Positions 1 through 11,405 of a stretch of 64,000 nucleotides of DNA are shown piece by piece. Origin of the DNA: Yponomeuta sedellus (Eukaryota > Arthropoda > Insecta > Lepidoptera > Yponomeutidae); NCBI GenBank assembly GCA_934045075.1, contig OW203736.1:9450075-9514074 (forward strand), in the 5' to 3' direction. How positions within the stretch are numbered: position 1 is the stretch's first letter; each line of letters starts with the position of its first letter. Made by a program: the position numbers and the translations under genes. Under the pieces are notes generated by a model that was given only the letters and a program-made list of their open reading frames with translations, searched no databases and was not told the DNA's origin.

Positions 1-96
1 AGGATAACGATGAAGGAAGCGCTTAGTGCGAAGGTTCGGAATATCAACCTAGCTATTATAGCGCAGGCTATCCTTGTTGGGAATCAGGACCAGTGA
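1..96 (+). CDS. Possible C-terminal end of a truncated ORF
   Basis: Frame 1 is open from the window edge to a TGA at 94-96 (31 codons). I do not recognise the peptide. The following 200 bases are AT-rich, as in a 3' untranslated region, so it could be the end of a gene or of a LINE ORF, but a chance opening of this length is quite possible. Confidence 0.2.
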   Translation, partial: RITMKEALSAKVRNINLAIIAQAILVGNQDQ

Positions 97-296
97 TTGT
101 TTTGTACTATGTGTGGAAGTTGCATTTCTTAATTCAATTCAATTCATTTATTTCAAATATCAAAATTCATATAAATTTGTTAGTAATCTTATTCTAGTGT
201 TAGTACATATTGTTATTTTTACTACTGTCAATAATTACTGATAATAATTATCAATAATTAATAATTAAACTGTTATAAAGATTCGCGATACTCATA

Positions 297-421
297 CATA
301 GTTATATATTAGTCTACCCGAGACCACGGCAACTGTAACGCTGCCAAAACGTCGGGAAATAAGGTAATTACGTTTTACCTAATAAAAAATAGCGATTTGA
401 CCCATTTAATATATAACTATG
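297..421. mobile_element. Short MITE-like element with terminal inverted repeats (family M1)
   Basis: The ends are inverted copies of catagttatatatta. The interior carries a signature of the type accacggcaactg...gctgcc...aaacgtcggg, followed by aaataaggtaattacg. The same signature and ends recur at 24,676-25,196 (interrupted by another element), and the left part recurs at 28,495-28,600. There is no coding capacity. Confidence 0.6.
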
Positions 422-430
422 TGTGGAAGT

Positions 431-760
431 CCTATTGTGTCCCCACCGAGGGGCAAGATTCCCTTTCCTGAGGAAAGTACTGGCCATACTCCACTACGCG
501 GGCCAAGTCCGGATTTGTGGAGGCTTGCAATACTAGTGGCTGGTCGTACTCTTAAAAGTTTTTTGGCCTCCGGACTTGGCTTAACGACTGCCATCTATCG
601 ACGGTAGCAGGCACTAACTGCTTGATGTGCCTTGCGAAGCACGGAACCCCTCGGAAAAATGCCACTAGCGTTAGTCATAGACGGTCACCCATCCATGCAC
701 TGAACGCGGCCTATGTTGCTTAACCTTCGTGATTGTGATCACATAGGCAGCCGAGGCTAC
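431..760 (-). mobile_element. 5S-rRNA-derived SINE, near full length, degenerate
   Basis: Read on the minus strand, it begins with a 5S-like internal promoter segment (gttaagcaac...gggtgaccgtc) and ends with the family tail around 431. It carries more substitutions than the other copies. The short ORFs over 406-607 are read-through of this repeat. Confidence 0.7.
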
Positions 761-1150
761 GATTGATTCAGAAGTGCGAACGGAATGTCAATTTCAATAA
801 CTTCTCGGAGGGAGGAGTTACTTATTTTTTTTTTGTATAGAGCAGACGTTCTAAACCTTGTTAAGCTGCGGCCGCATATTCAGTTATTATCACGTCATAA
901 TTTTCTCGCATAGTTCGGCTAGCGTTATTGCCAACTATTTAAACGTTGCGCTGCGTAACTGATTTACGCTGCAACGATGCACAAAGTTTAGCTCTTGCCG
1001 CATACGATAATGAAAATGCTGCACGGCTCTGCCCGTTGGACTTGTTACGATGGCTATTAATTACGTTACGATGGTTTTGGGTTCTAAATACATTCATTTA
1101 GTGGTCAAAATTAATAATTTTAGTAAATTAGGAATACATTTATGTTATGC
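761..1150. other. Spacer without recognisable content
   Basis: AT-rich sequence. I see no gene, RNA or repeat shared with the rest of the window. Confidence 0.5.
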
Positions 1151-1166
1151 ACACATGGTTTACAGA

Positions 1167-1532
1167 ACTCGTGGCCTAGGCGAACCGAGTGATTGGAATC
1201 AATCACTTGGTTAAGCAACAACAGGCGCGGTCAGGTACGGGATGGGTGAGCGTCCCGTGACTACTGCTAGTGGCATTTTCCCGAGCGCTTCCGTGCTTCG
1301 CAAGGCACGCTAAGCCGTTGGTGCCGGCTGTCATATAATGGCAGTCGTTAAGCCATGTCAAAGGCCTTATGGGCGGCTTGATAACTTCTGACAGTAAGGC
1401 CCGCCACTGTCTTACAATCCTCCACCAACCCGGACTTGGCCCCCGTGGTGGAGTATGGCCTAACCTTCCTGCCATGCAGGAAGAGACCCGTGCCCCAGCA
1501 GTGGGGGCATACAAGGGTTGATAACGTAACGT
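1167..1532 (+). mobile_element. 5S-rRNA-derived SINE, full length, with target-site duplication
   Basis: This is the best-defined copy of the family. The 5' part (about 1,167-1,260) resembles the 3' half of eukaryotic 5S rRNA, including the internal control region (gttaagcaac, ggcgcggtca, gatgggtgag). The body and the 3' part (gtgccccagcagtggg...agggttgata) are family-specific, and the end is a short taacg-type tail. A perfect 16-bp direct repeat, acacatggtttacaga, flanks it at 1,151-1,166 and 1,533-1,548. This is the target-site duplication expected of LINE-driven insertion. It fixes the element at 366 bp. Confidence 0.88.
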
Positions 1533-1739
1533 ACACATGGTTTACAGATTAGTATAGATTTGCGTAATGATGTTATATTTTTATGATGGTTTTAACCATT
1601 AGACCAACATAAGCACTTTTCTCGACTCTTTCTCCTTGTCCCCAGGATCAGACCAATGAGTATACGCAGAGCTAACAAAATGATTCTTATCGTAATATAT
1701 TTTTGTTGTTAGTTGGTTCGTATAAATTGCCGAAAAATT

Positions 1740-1815
1740 CCAAGCCTAAGCAGGACTCAAACCGGCGCCTTTGGCATACCTTACCAGGTCTCCTACCAGC
1801 TAAGTCAGTCAGACT
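1740..1815 (-). mobile_element. tRNA-like SINE relic
   Basis: The minus strand shows an A-box-like segment (tagctggtaggagacctgg) and a B-box-like segment (ggtttgagtcc) at tRNA spacing. No intact acceptor stem is present, so this is a degenerate SINE head and not a tRNA gene. Confidence 0.4.
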
Positions 1816-1819
1816 TCTA

Positions 1820-3180
1820 AGTTTGTTTATCCGATCGAACTCGTGTAGAAGTTAATTTACGAATGGTATAAATTCACAAAAAATGCAGTGATTCAGTTGT
1901 TTTAAATCTGTATGACTAATAATTCCAACAGCAATCGCCACCCAATTAATCAGTCTCCTGCCTCAATCGAGTCTCCAGCATTTAGCACGGCCGCATCCAC
2001 TCCTCAATAAATCAGCTATGCGGAGCCCGCATTCCGGAAGTTGACAATCCCAGGCATTTAGACTATTTCAGCCGATTGTGGCTCGACCGCATCTGACCTA
2101 GTATAGTGGTGACGACCGCTATCCCTAGGTAGCCCTTATCGTAGGCACCTTAAGTATTATCATCGTACAAAGACTGGTTTCTGTCACTGAAAGCAGGTAT
2201 GTCCCTGTCCGAAACCCTACTTAAGTCGTGTTAAGGAGGGTTTGATTATTACTTACGCCTTGTAACTTCGCAGTTTGACAGTGTTTATCAATTTTCAAAT
2301 TTATTTTATATCAGATTGTACGTAAGCTCGAGTATTTTCAAGGGTACCTTTTTTGAGTTGTGAAGCTTCGTTTCTAATAAAAAAAGTAGTGCTAGCTCGG
2401 GAGCGCATGTTCAAGATAAATTATATTTAAAAAGTTAGACATCAAAAAGCTAATAAAGCCACATAGCCCGCACATCAATATGATGAATTTGCTTTTAATA
2501 TAATAAAATTATTGTTATTTTAATTTTTTAACTTTAATTTTTTTTTATATTTACATAGGCGTTTATTTGTAATATAAATATTATAAAATAATATATTTTT
2601 ACATATTAACGAAATTCATTAATTGGGAAAGTTTGAATATATTTATAGAATAAATCGGACCCCTAAAATGAACTTTCGGAAGTTAATATGGACATATCAA
2701 AGTTTCATAATTATGCTTAGTTTTCATTAAGAAAATTTACCGCAATTGCATAAAACACTCCAAAAACGCTGACGAAAGTAGTCTGGGCATTTTACAAGGA
2801 AAAGGCGTAACCACATAATATGAAGAAAAAAAAACGCCTCTAATAGTGTTTTAGTGAAATCGTCTTTTTATAAATAAAGTAATACATGAACGATCTTGTA
2901 ATAAAGTAATATATGAACGAGCCAGCATACTTACTGGGGACCCTCCCCAGAGGCGGCGAGGATGTGGGCGCAGTAATTGGTGTTTAGGTATTTAGGTGTT
3001 TTAAATTAATTAATGTATACATATATTTCGGTTTTGTTTTGTAAGTATTTAGATTTAGTTTATAAATAGTAATACATATTTTATTGTCACTTTTAAAAAA
3101 AAATAACTCATTGAATCAAATCTTTAAACATCTTAATTTAAATATTGAATAGATGGAAATAGACATAAAGTTGGTACTGC
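1820..3180. other. Gene-free AT-rich spacer
   Basis: No ORF of note. A short direct repeat (ataaagtaatacatgaacga and a near copy) sits at about 2,873-2,921. Nothing else was recognised. Confidence 0.5.
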
Positions 3181-3182
3181 AT

Positions 3183-3325
3183 CCGCATGTACCAATGAAT
3201 TATTTTTCTAAGTTATGTTTTTCACATTTGTGAAGTTATGGTAGCATCGAAAGCCTCGTGAGGAAACCCTAGTGTCTGAAGTGTTAACGTACCTCAGTGC
3301 TTACTACGTACAATGGCCCAACTTG
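3183..3325 (+). mobile_element. Fragment of tRNA-derived SINE, group C (body only)
   Basis: It shares the post-tRNA body (gtaccaatga...ttctaagttatg...gtgaggaaaccctagtgtct) with the copy at 18,805-19,090. The tRNA head is missing. It directly precedes a group A SINE. Confidence 0.6.
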
Positions 3326-3327
3326 AC

Positions 3328-3480
3328 GGCTTCTGTGGCGCAGCGGTAGCGCATCTGCGTACCATCCAAGAGGTCCCGGGTTCGATCCCCAGCTGGGGAC
3401 AAAAAAAAACCCCAGGTCTTGGATGTTTACATGTTTGTGATGTCGTTTTTTCTGGTTAATGGTGCGGAAATCTCGGGTCT
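3328..3480 (+). mobile_element. tRNA-derived SINE, group A
   Basis: A-box segment tggcgcagcggtagcgc and B-box segment gggttcgatcccc are spaced as in a tRNA. An A-rich run and the group tail (cttggatgtttacatg...gtgatgtcg) follow. The two ORFs beginning here are SINE read-through. Confidence 0.75.
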
Positions 3481-4202
3481 ACGTACTAACTATATCTGTT
3501 ATCATTTTATCAGACAAGCGGCCGCTAGTCCCACACAGCAGCCAACTTACCTCAGAGAGACTTACCATAGCTCATATTCCCATCGACAGTTCATTATCCG
3601 AAACTATAGTCATAACAATATTTCTCGCAAAGTTGGAGTTACTTTCAGCGGCTTATATATCACGGGAGCACACTGAACAAATGCCATTAACGGGACCAAA
3701 TCAGGAGTTATGAAGTGACCCATCGGTACCCTTATAAATTGCTGTATTAATACACCAGCGATCTAATTTACGGGGTGTTCAGACTTATACATTTGGGTTA
3801 GATACTAATCAAACGTCTTAGCCTCTAGATCGACTAGACCAGCGTACCACAAACTTTTTGTTTTCAAGGTACATTCGACAGTCCTTAATCTCAAACACAC
3901 GTGCGTGCAAATACACGTTAAGGACGATTTTGTAACAAAAATGAATAGGTTGACCTGCTGTCGACTGTACGTCTTACTAAACGAATCAGGAATTTTCAGA
4001 GGTAAACCACAAGTTTACAATATTTTTACCACACATTAATTATTTTTATCAATCTATCCTGAATAATCAATTATCTTTATAATTACATTTATCTATCTGA
4101 TTAAATTATCAAGTTGGTATAAAGTACAAAACCTATGGTTTGGTACTAGAACTTAAACATAACTAGTCTTTTCACTCCTCAGAAAAACAGGTTTCCTCAC
4201 AA
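3481..4202. other. Spacer without recognisable content
   Basis: No gene or repeat was recognised beyond read-through of the SINE to its left. Confidence 0.45.
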
Positions 4203-4432
4203 AGTTTTCTTGCACATTTAGTCGTCGTCATCGTCGTCAGGCTATACTAGTCCACTGCTGGACAGCTGGACATAGCCCTCCCCGAAAGAGCGCCACGTTG
4301 TGCTATAGGGGGTAATATGCCCATAATCCCCAGGCTGGGCATGCGGGTTGGGAATCGCAGTTTGGTGGAATTATACTGCAGGGGGCGCTGCTGCTGCCCA
4401 CCCTCAGATTTGTGCACATTTTGTAGCACTAC
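4203..4432 (-). mobile_element. 3' end of an RTE-type LINE (or SINE sharing it)
   Basis: Minus-strand sequence ends in ggacatagc-type and agtatagcctgacgacga-type sequence, running into a GAC/GAT microsatellite tail. This is the usual 3' end of lepidopteran RTE-like LINEs. The conserved block aacccgcatgccc...gcgctctttcgggg is shared with 5,550-5,722, 21,895-22,135, 36,430-36,570 and 44,350-44,508. The copy is 5'-truncated. Confidence 0.65.
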
Positions 4433-5549
4433 TCTTAACTGTTTTCAGTAACAAGTTAAAGTCATTGGTGTCGGGATTCGTGACCCGGGACTTCACGGTC
4501 TAGATTTAATTTCATTCAGTTATCATGCAAACAATTCAATCATTCATATCAATAATAGGCATGACGAAATACTTTTAAATCCTCTTCAAAATGTGGGGAC
4601 AGATTTATTATTTACAAAATAACCCACATTTCAGTGTTCAACTTTTTAGAAAATTATTTTAAATCTGGGAAAAACAGCTCGCAGTGTCATGGCGTCGAAT
4701 CTGACGTCACGCCACATTGAAGTAGTCACAGCAAAGCACGGGTGAAGTTTACCAATGTTAACGTAAGTGTGACGTCACTCGGTGTGATGGGTGTTTCAGT
4801 CAAAATGGCTGAAAGCAGTAAAAATCTTTTATTTTATTCAAAGTTGTGGTAATCTCTTTTTTTTTTAAACTAAATCAGTATTTTAAACCATTTTAATATG
4901 TAATTTCCCATAGTATCGTTAAATTTTTGATTATTTGATACTGTCGTCGAAATAGTATTCCAGGAATACGAGTAATACGAGTAAATACCCCTAATAAAAC
5001 ACTGCCAGTTAAATAAAGTGACTAGACAACTATTTGCTTCTTTTATTTGCATACAATAATGCCGTCAATATAGTGTAAGAGAAAGGTGTATATTTAAACA
5101 GTCTTTTTCTTTATTATCAACTTCTAGGATAAAAAAAAATTGACTCAGATCAAAGCTCAATGAAACGTACCTACTGAACTACCGCCGTTCTCGAGTTGCT
5201 GGAAAAAGTTGCGCCGTATTATACCCGACCTGTGGAAGATCAGTCAAAGTTTGTAAGAGGAATTTTGCGTTTTATGAGGAAAAATTGCGGAGCGCTAAGC
5301 TTGGGTGCTGCGGTCACTCGCCGCGAGCATATTAAACGTGGCTGGATTTTATGTTTACACTTTCTACACTTACTTTGAGGATGTGTGTGGTAGGATTCAT
5401 AAATATTTATTATACACACATTAATCACATGACATTACCAACATTAACACATTAACACTAATAATATAAAGGCAAAAGTTTGTGAGTGTGTATGTTACTT
5501 CACGTTTAAACGGCTGGAGCAATTTTAATAAAATTTGGTACTGAGTTAG
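4433..5549. other. Spacer, possible Helitron-like relic at its end
   Basis: No gene. Around 5,470-5,555 the words gttactt...gctggagcaattttaa...aaatttggtactgag resemble lepidopteran non-autonomous Helitron-type repeats, but no ends could be fixed. Confidence 0.35.
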
Positions 5550-5722
5550 CTCAAACCGGGGGTGGGCAGCAGCGTCCCCCGCAGTACAATTCCACCGAAC
5601 TGCGATCCCCAACCCGCATGCCCAGCGTAGGGATTATGGGCATTACCCCTTATGATATCATAACGTGGCGCTCTTTAGGGGAGGGCTATGTCCAGCATTG
5701 GACTAGTATAGCCTGACGATGT
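5550..5722 (+). mobile_element. 3' end of an RTE-type LINE
   Basis: Same conserved block as 4,203-4,432, in plus orientation. It ends in ggggagggctatgtccagc...agcctgacgatgtcgatga. Confidence 0.65.
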
Positions 5723-6137
5723 CGATGACTGAGTTAGCTAAAACCCTGGATTATTTTCCCACAGTTATACCCCATTTAAAAAAAAATACTTAGCTATTTT
5801 CGATAATGGTTTAATAACAAAATCGATCAAGCTTGGAGGAGGAAGCAAAACGAGATCCCATTATTTTTATTATTTATTTCCGTTCACCCACAAGGTATCC
5901 TCTACAGTAGATTTTAATTACATAATAAATTGCAGCCAGGCCGTAACTAGAGCTACCTTAACACAACATGCGACGACGCCTCTCTGTTGACTCTGTCGAC
6001 TGTCTGACTGACCTGTAAAACACATTATAGTGCAGTAAAATAACCCTATCACAAAAAAGCTGGTAAAGTATGAGTTCAACTCACGCTACTGGTCTCTAAC
6101 AGTACGAAGGAAAACTGAAATATTTAATATTATTGTG
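5723..6137. other. Spacer without recognisable content
   Basis: No gene, RNA or repeat seen. Confidence 0.4.
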
Positions 6138-6417
6138 ATACTTTGGAACGTTGTATATAATTTTATAATAATAAATAAACTCTGGAACTACTTCAGGTGT
6201 GGTTTTATTTGCAGATTTAGTATAATATTTTAATAAAACAGAAAAAAATGGATAAAAACGGATAAGCAGGTAAAAAGTCAGATCTGGTCAAAGCGTAAAA
6301 TAGTAGTGGTGAAAAATGAGGGAAATCGAAGAATAACGTACATAATTTAAATATTTGAAAATGATATATGGAAAAAGAAATAAAAATGGTGTGAAGAGGT
6401 TTGCACCGTTACAACTT
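6138..6417 (+). repeat. Interspersed repeat R280, copy 1
   Basis: About 280 bp nearly identical to 34,491-34,767, running from ggaacgttgtatataatttt to gaggtttgcaccgttac. It contains an AATAAA just inside the left end. No coding capacity and no clear terminal repeat, so the class is unknown; an LTR remnant is possible. Confidence 0.6.
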
Positions 6418-6434
6418 TATTGCTGCTGTGCTTA

Positions 6435-6545
6435 TTGTCGCTGTTTCTGGTAAGCACGACACAGGGTATCCTAGTGTGGGGCCAGAAGCAATGTATGTGC
6501 CTGTATGTTAATGTTACGTTACGTTATGTTATATTATGTTATTAG
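6435..6545 (+). mobile_element. 3' part of tRNA-derived SINE, group A
   Basis: Shares the group tail (cacgacacagggtatcctag...gccagaagcaatgtatgtgc) and ends in a gttac/gttat pentamer run. The tRNA head is absent. Confidence 0.65.
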
Positions 6546-7063
6546 GTGAAACAAGGTGTCAGTACACCACTGATTTGGCCGAAACTTTTGCATCACAAAT
6601 CCACAATAGAACTACCGTCTAGCATTATTAAAAGACAGCAAAACGCCGTTTTAAATCACTCTAAATCGATGCAAACACAATCGCCCGGCTCAGGGGCTAA
6701 ACTGTATTTTAACAAAGGGATTATTCAGTGATTTGCATCGCGACGGCCCGGAGAGCTCTATTTACATGTCAAAACTGTCGGTCCGTCTGCACGGACGGGT
6801 TGCCGCGGATTGTTTGTGTTAAATATTAATAGACAACTATCGGGGAAACGAGTTTCCGAATAGCACTTTTCCTGTATTGTTCTCTGATGTAAATGCCGCT
6901 TTGTCATGAAACGGTTGGAGCACCAAGGAAAAGTGGCTGTGTTTGATTTGTTTTATAAGTAATTTGGAGATAGGTAGAAAACAGACCACTTGTATGACGT
7001 AAAAACTTGAGAGTGTAAAGTGAAAGTGAGAAAATTTTCACTTTCACTTTATTCCTTTTAAAT
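6546..7063. other. Spacer without recognisable content
   Basis: One 61-codon ORF but no recognisable protein features. No repeat seen. Confidence 0.4.
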
Positions 7064-7400
7064 TATCGATATCAACCCTTTGTATGTCCCCATTGCTGTG
7101 GCACGGATTACTTCCTGCACTGCAGGAAGGTTAGGCTATACTCCACACGGGGGCCAAGTCCGGGTTGGTGGAAGATTGTAAGACAGTGACGCGCCTTACT
7201 GTCAGAAGTTATCAAGCCGCCCATAAGGCCTCTGACATAGCTTAACGACTGCCATTACATGACAGCCGGCACCATCGGCTTAACGTGCCTCGCGAAGCAC
7301 GGAAGCGCTCGGAAAAATGCCACTACCGGTAGTCACTGGACGGTCACCCATCCAGTACCTGACAAATCACTCGGTTCCACTATGCCACGAGCGCTTCATG
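7064..7400 (-). mobile_element. 5S-rRNA-derived SINE, degenerate head
   Basis: The tail (cgatatcaaccctttgtatg on the plus strand) and body match the family. The 5S-like head near 7,340-7,390 is shortened. The 92-codon ORF over it is read-through. Confidence 0.7.
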
Positions 7401-7404
7401 CAAC

Positions 7405-7525
7405 ACAATACACGTGCATGCAACGACTAATGAATGCTGATGAAGCGAAGGTGATCTGTCGGGATCGTATCGAGGGGCAGGCTCTGCATACCCCTCTGAG
7501 ATACAGGCGTGAGGTTATGTTATAT
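7405..7525 (+). repeat. Interspersed repeat R120, copy 1
   Basis: Shares gtgcatgcaacgacta, gaatgctgatgaagcg and gatacaggcgtgaggttatg with 10,075-10,205. It ends in a gttat-type run and is probably the 3' end of a further SINE. Confidence 0.5.
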
Positions 7526-7589
7526 TACCTAAGCTAGTATTTGTTAGATCATTGTGAAAAGAGCTGTAATCTAGGTTGTTTGATTGTAG

Positions 7590-7815
7590 AAGGGGTACAG
7601 TCGACAGATGGTGTAGGCTTGCCCAACACCTATACCATCCTGACAGCTTAGTCGGCCTAGCCCACAGGAAAGACTAGTCAATACGTGATAAAACCATCTA
7701 TAAAACCATTTCCCAGGCACTACAGCGTCGAAGTGGTCCCTTCACCCATCTAGTGCGAGTGAAGATACCACTGGACGCTGTATAAATCATCTTATTAAGT
7801 AGATGCAAAAAAAAG
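7590..7815. mobile_element. Rearranged SINE group C body
   Basis: The left half (ggtgtaggcttgcccaacac...aagactagtcaatacgtg) reads in minus SINE orientation. The right half (aaaccatttcccaggcacta...ggacgctgtataaatcatct) reads in plus orientation. The copy therefore suffered an internal inversion or joins two fragments. Confidence 0.55.
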
Positions 7816-8809
7816 GCCATTATTACTTATTACAGTCGACAGCAGCTCAACCTTGTTTACCATTTACAAACATGTTTCAGTTGCGAAGTCGCCCTTGTTG
7901 CTAGTGTCTACTATTGTTTACACACGTAGATATCGATTGGCTTTTGGCCGTCCAGTATAATTAAAAAAAATAGCTCAGTCCAGTGACAGAAGTAATCAAT
8001 TAAAAAAAGAAACGTTTGACGGCGCACAAACATAAATAAACGATGTCAGCTGTCGCTAAAATATTGTCAAAGTTAACATCCCGCCTTCACTTTGCCATTG
8101 CTTTTATTTTTCAACCCTCCGTCCAATACCGCTGTCTGTTGTGATTGTGACAGTTCACTATCAGTAGACTCGGAACAAAAATGTACCAAACGGTTTGGAT
8201 ATTTTTTATGCGGTAAAATTCTCGCTTTACGATCAAAGAGAGTTGTGTTTTTTTACTTTCTGCCTTCTAGTCTACAGTTTCAAATATTTACACAAGGAGT
8301 TTTCAAAAAACGGTTAGTGTTTTTAAAGTGCTGGCTTTGCTGGCTGGAAAGTAGGATCTATTTAAAAAGAAAAACACTTTTTTAGTGCTATGGTTACTTA
8401 CACTTACGTCGTTCTTGTCAAGATTTTAAACTGGCTGATACACGAAATGTAAATGTTCCCCAAGCACTCAAAAATGTTTTTTTTTATTTAGACATTTTTA
8501 AGAACAATTTTTCTGTCACGGAAGAAGGTTAAATACTAAGCTCTAAGAGGACAATCAAACTCATTACAAGTTATAACTAACGTCGTCTGAACACCGAGAG
8601 CTGGCGTATGAAGTTGCGAACGTACCGTCTCGGTGAAAAGTTTAATTGTGATATACCTTCACCGGTTTCATTTCTGTAAAAGTATGGAGCAGAAGCCCTT
8701 GTACATTTACATTCAATGCACCACTTGTATTGCGAATACTAACGGTCTCTACATTTGATTTAAATTTTATAGTTTGTTTATATTTTTGATAATAATATAT
8801 TGGCCTTTG
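7816..8809. other. Spacer without recognisable gene
   Basis: A 97-codon ORF at 8,092-8,385 has no signal, domain or neighbour supporting it. No repeat recognised. Confidence 0.4.
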
Positions 8810-9192
8810 TGCATCTACTTAATGAGACGATTTATACAGCGTCCAGTGGTATCCTCACTCACACTAGATGGTTGAAGGGACCACTCCGACGCTGTAGTGC
8901 CTGGGACATGGTTTTATAGATGGCATAGGCTTGCCCAGCACCTATACCATCCTGACAGCTTAGTCGGCCTAGCCCACAGGAAAGACTAGTCAATACGTGC
9001 GGAGCCAACCAAGCCGCGGGGTTCCTCACGATGTTTTCCTTCACCGTTAGCGTGTGGTATTGCTACTACAAATTCGCAAATGTACGTTACTTTGAAATTA
9101 AACAAAGTCATTGGTACATGCCCGCACTCGGGATCGAACCTGGGGCTCTCGCTTGCCAGTCCATGGTTCTACCCACTGAGCTACCACCGCAT
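8810..9192 (-). mobile_element. tRNA-derived SINE, group C, near full length
   Basis: The minus strand starts with an A-box (gtggtagctcagtgggtaga) and B-box (aggttcgatcccgag). The body follows (accaatgactttgttt...tgaaggaaaacatcgtgagg...gctaggccgactaagctgtc), then the 3' part (ggacgctgtataaatcgtct). It is the most complete example of this group in the window. Confidence 0.75.
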
Positions 9193-9299
9193 TTTTGATA
9201 AGCTCTAGGTATATACTCTATGGAAATTAGTTTCTTGAATTGAATTCCTTTAGGATTAGACAGCCTACTTCCTTTGATATGTTTGGGCATTTAGGTATA

Positions 9300-9545
9300 T
9301 GAGAATGAGTGTTGCTGCCTGTACATAATACAGGGAGTATTGTAACGAGGTTCGAAATTTCACTGATGCTGGTTAGTCACCCATTAGCTCAGTTGGAAGA
9401 GCGCTGGCACGGTTAGCCAGAGGTCGCGGGTTCGAGTCCCGGCATTGGCGGAATTTTTAGCCTCTAAATAGGTTTTTAAAATTGCCCTTAGCACGGGTAA
9501 GTACCGTGCGGGTACGGGTAGGTAAGGCAGTAAAAAGAATATAAT
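9300..9545 (+). mobile_element. tRNA-derived SINE, group B
   Basis: The tRNA-like module (cattagctcagttggaagag, gggttcgagtcccgg) is preceded by the group leader (gaggttcgaaatttcactga). It is followed by the tail (tagcctctaaataggttttt, ttgcccttagcacgg, aaaaagaatataatt). Confidence 0.75.
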
Positions 9546-9654
9546 TACGAGAATACATGTGAAGTATTTCGTAAATGTTTCACAATTCATAGTTTTAATT
9601 TTTAACTCAATATTTGTGATAATATACCTATATGTTTTTTTTTTATTGGCCTTT

Positions 9655-9965
9655 TTTTTGCATCTACTTAATGAGATGATTTATACAGCGTCCAGTGGTA
9701 TCTTCACTCACACTAGATGGGTGAAGGGACCACTCCGACGCTGTAGTGCCTGGGACATGGTTTTATAGATCGTGTAGGCTTGCCCAGCACCTATACCATC
9801 CTGACAGCTTAGTCGGCCTAGCCCACAGGAAAGACGAGTCAATACGTGCGGAGCCAACCAAGCCGCGGGTTTCCTCACGATGTTTTCCTTCACGGTTAGC
9901 GTGTGGTATTGCGACTACAATTTCGCAAATGTACGTAACTTTGAAATTAAACAAAGTCATACCTA
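9655..9965 (-). mobile_element. tRNA-derived SINE, group C, without tRNA head
   Basis: Nearly identical to the body of the copy at 8,810-9,192. It ends at cctatatgtaagtac where the tRNA head would begin, so it is 5'-truncated. Confidence 0.7.
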
Positions 9966-10074
9966 TATGTAAGTACATATTATTTGATGTGCTGCAGAAT
10001 GTGACATTATTTTAAGTAACATAATTTAATATTATGTATTAGCAAAGGTCAAGATAAAAAGTACCAGAAACCGG

Positions 10075-10205
10075 CGTGCGTGCAAACAACGACTAAATGA
10101 ATGTTGGTAAAGCGAATGTGATTTGTTGGGATCGTGACAAAAGGCAGTCCCAGGCCTCTGAACACCCCTCTGGGATACAGGCGTGAGTTATGTTATGTTT
10201 TATGT
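10075..10205 (+). repeat. Interspersed repeat R120, copy 2
   Basis: Matches 7,405-7,525 (tgcaaacaacgactaaatga, gggatacaggcgtgagttat) and has the same pentamer-like run at the right end. Confidence 0.5.
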
Positions 10206-10286
10206 TACGTTGACGTTATTTTATTGTAACATTTATTAAGCCCAATGTTTAGGTGATAAATTACCATTAAAATCTCTTTAATTAAA

Positions 10287-10428
10287 TTCTTTAACCTCTA
10301 AATAGGTTTTTAAAAAATACCACTAAACACCTATTTAGAGGCTAAAAATTCCACCTGTGCCAGAATTCGAACCCGCGACCTCTGGCTATCCGTGCCAGCG
10401 CTCTTTCCAACGGAACCACCATTAAAAT
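10287..10428 (-). mobile_element. tRNA-derived SINE, group B, 5'-truncated
   Basis: tRNA-like module and tail in minus orientation (attcgaacccgcgacctc, tatttagaggctaaaaattc on the plus strand). Confidence 0.7.
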
Positions 10429-10679
10429 AACATTGAACTGAAATACCATTAAATTCGTGAATATATTTTGAAAACACATTCTCACTCAAGACAGAATCTG
10501 AATCCCCTGGGATTGCACTCTGCCATGCCTGTATCTCTGCCGGGTATCAACTCGCGAACATAGTCTCGTCTCAAAAAGTTTAATTAGTTGAAAGCAAACA
10601 CGTCTAGCTGAAGTCACTGAAGACAAAAAGATGAAAGTCTATCTTAACTAAGGTTAACTGGAAGATAATGCTGTTAGCG

Positions 10680-11265
10680 AAGCGCTCGTGGCCTTGTGAA
10701 ACCAAGTGATTGGGATCTATCACTCGAGTTAAGCAACAACAGGTGCGGTCAGGTGCAGAATGGGTGACCGTCTCGTGACTACTTTTAGTGGCATTTTTTG
10801 CGATCGCTTGCATGCTTTGCAAGGCACGTCGAGGCGTTGGTGCCAGCTGTCATGTAAAAGCAGCCGTTAAACCTGTTAGAGGCGTTACGGGTGGCTTGAT
10901 AACTTCTAATGGTAAGGTCCGCCAAGTAAGGCCTGCCTTACAATCCTCCACCAACCCGGACTTGGCCCCGTGGTGAATGTGGCTAGCACATGTCAACTCT
11001 GCGCGCGCACTACAAACTCCAACATTCCTGCTTCGCGCAATAAAAGTATTTCATATGACATACCATAAATATAACGTCTGACTAACAAAAGTTGGATCGG
11101 CCGTCCCCAGGCATACGATCTGCCTGGCGGGAAATTTCCCTTTATAGTGGAAGAGCACGATCACCCACTCTTCCCTATAGTGAAGTATGGCCTAAGCTTC
11201 CTGAGATGTAGGAAGAGACCCGTGCCCCAGCAGTGGGGATACACAAAGGGTTGATAGCAACATCA
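10680..11265 (+). mobile_element. 5S-rRNA-derived SINE split by another element
   Basis: Full head, body and tail of the 5S-SINE family (gttaagcaacaacaggtgcg at the head, gtgccccagcagtgggg at the tail). The copy is interrupted by the insertion at 10,978-11,179. Confidence 0.75.
10978..11179. mobile_element. 202-bp element inserted in the 5S SINE (family M2, copy 1)
   Basis: The insertion is flanked by gtgaa on both sides (10,973-10,977 and 11,180-11,184), a probable 5-bp target duplication. The sequence (gtcaactctgcgcgcgcact...gccgtccccaggcatacg...ctgcctggcgggaaatttcc) recurs at 34,290-34,489. No terminal inverted repeat was seen and the class is unknown. Confidence 0.65.
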
Positions 11266-11299
11266 ACAATGCTGTAACTGAATTTTGACTTTTTAATTC

Positions 11300-11405
11300 G
11301 TTTTAATGCTGGATGCGGCAAGCTGAAGACAGGGCGCTACGGCGCTCATTAGGGGAAAGGCTAAGTCCAGCAGTGGACTACATAAATTAGCCTGAAGAAG
11401 AAGAA
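11300..11405 (+). mobile_element. 3' end of an RTE-type LINE, short
   Basis: Ends in ctaagtccagcagtggacta...agcctgaagaagaagaa, the RTE-like end with a GAA tail. Confidence 0.6.

Noticed and set aside
1167..1260. 5S rRNA gene
   Set aside because: Only part of the 5S sequence is similar, the rest is SINE body, and long target duplications flank the unit.
6138..6417. Solo LTR
   Set aside because: An AATAAA-containing repeat, but no TG...CA ends, target duplication or primer-binding site could be shown.
8092..8385. 97-codon ORF as a gene
   Set aside because: No start context, domain, homologous copy or splice signals; composition is that of spacer DNA.
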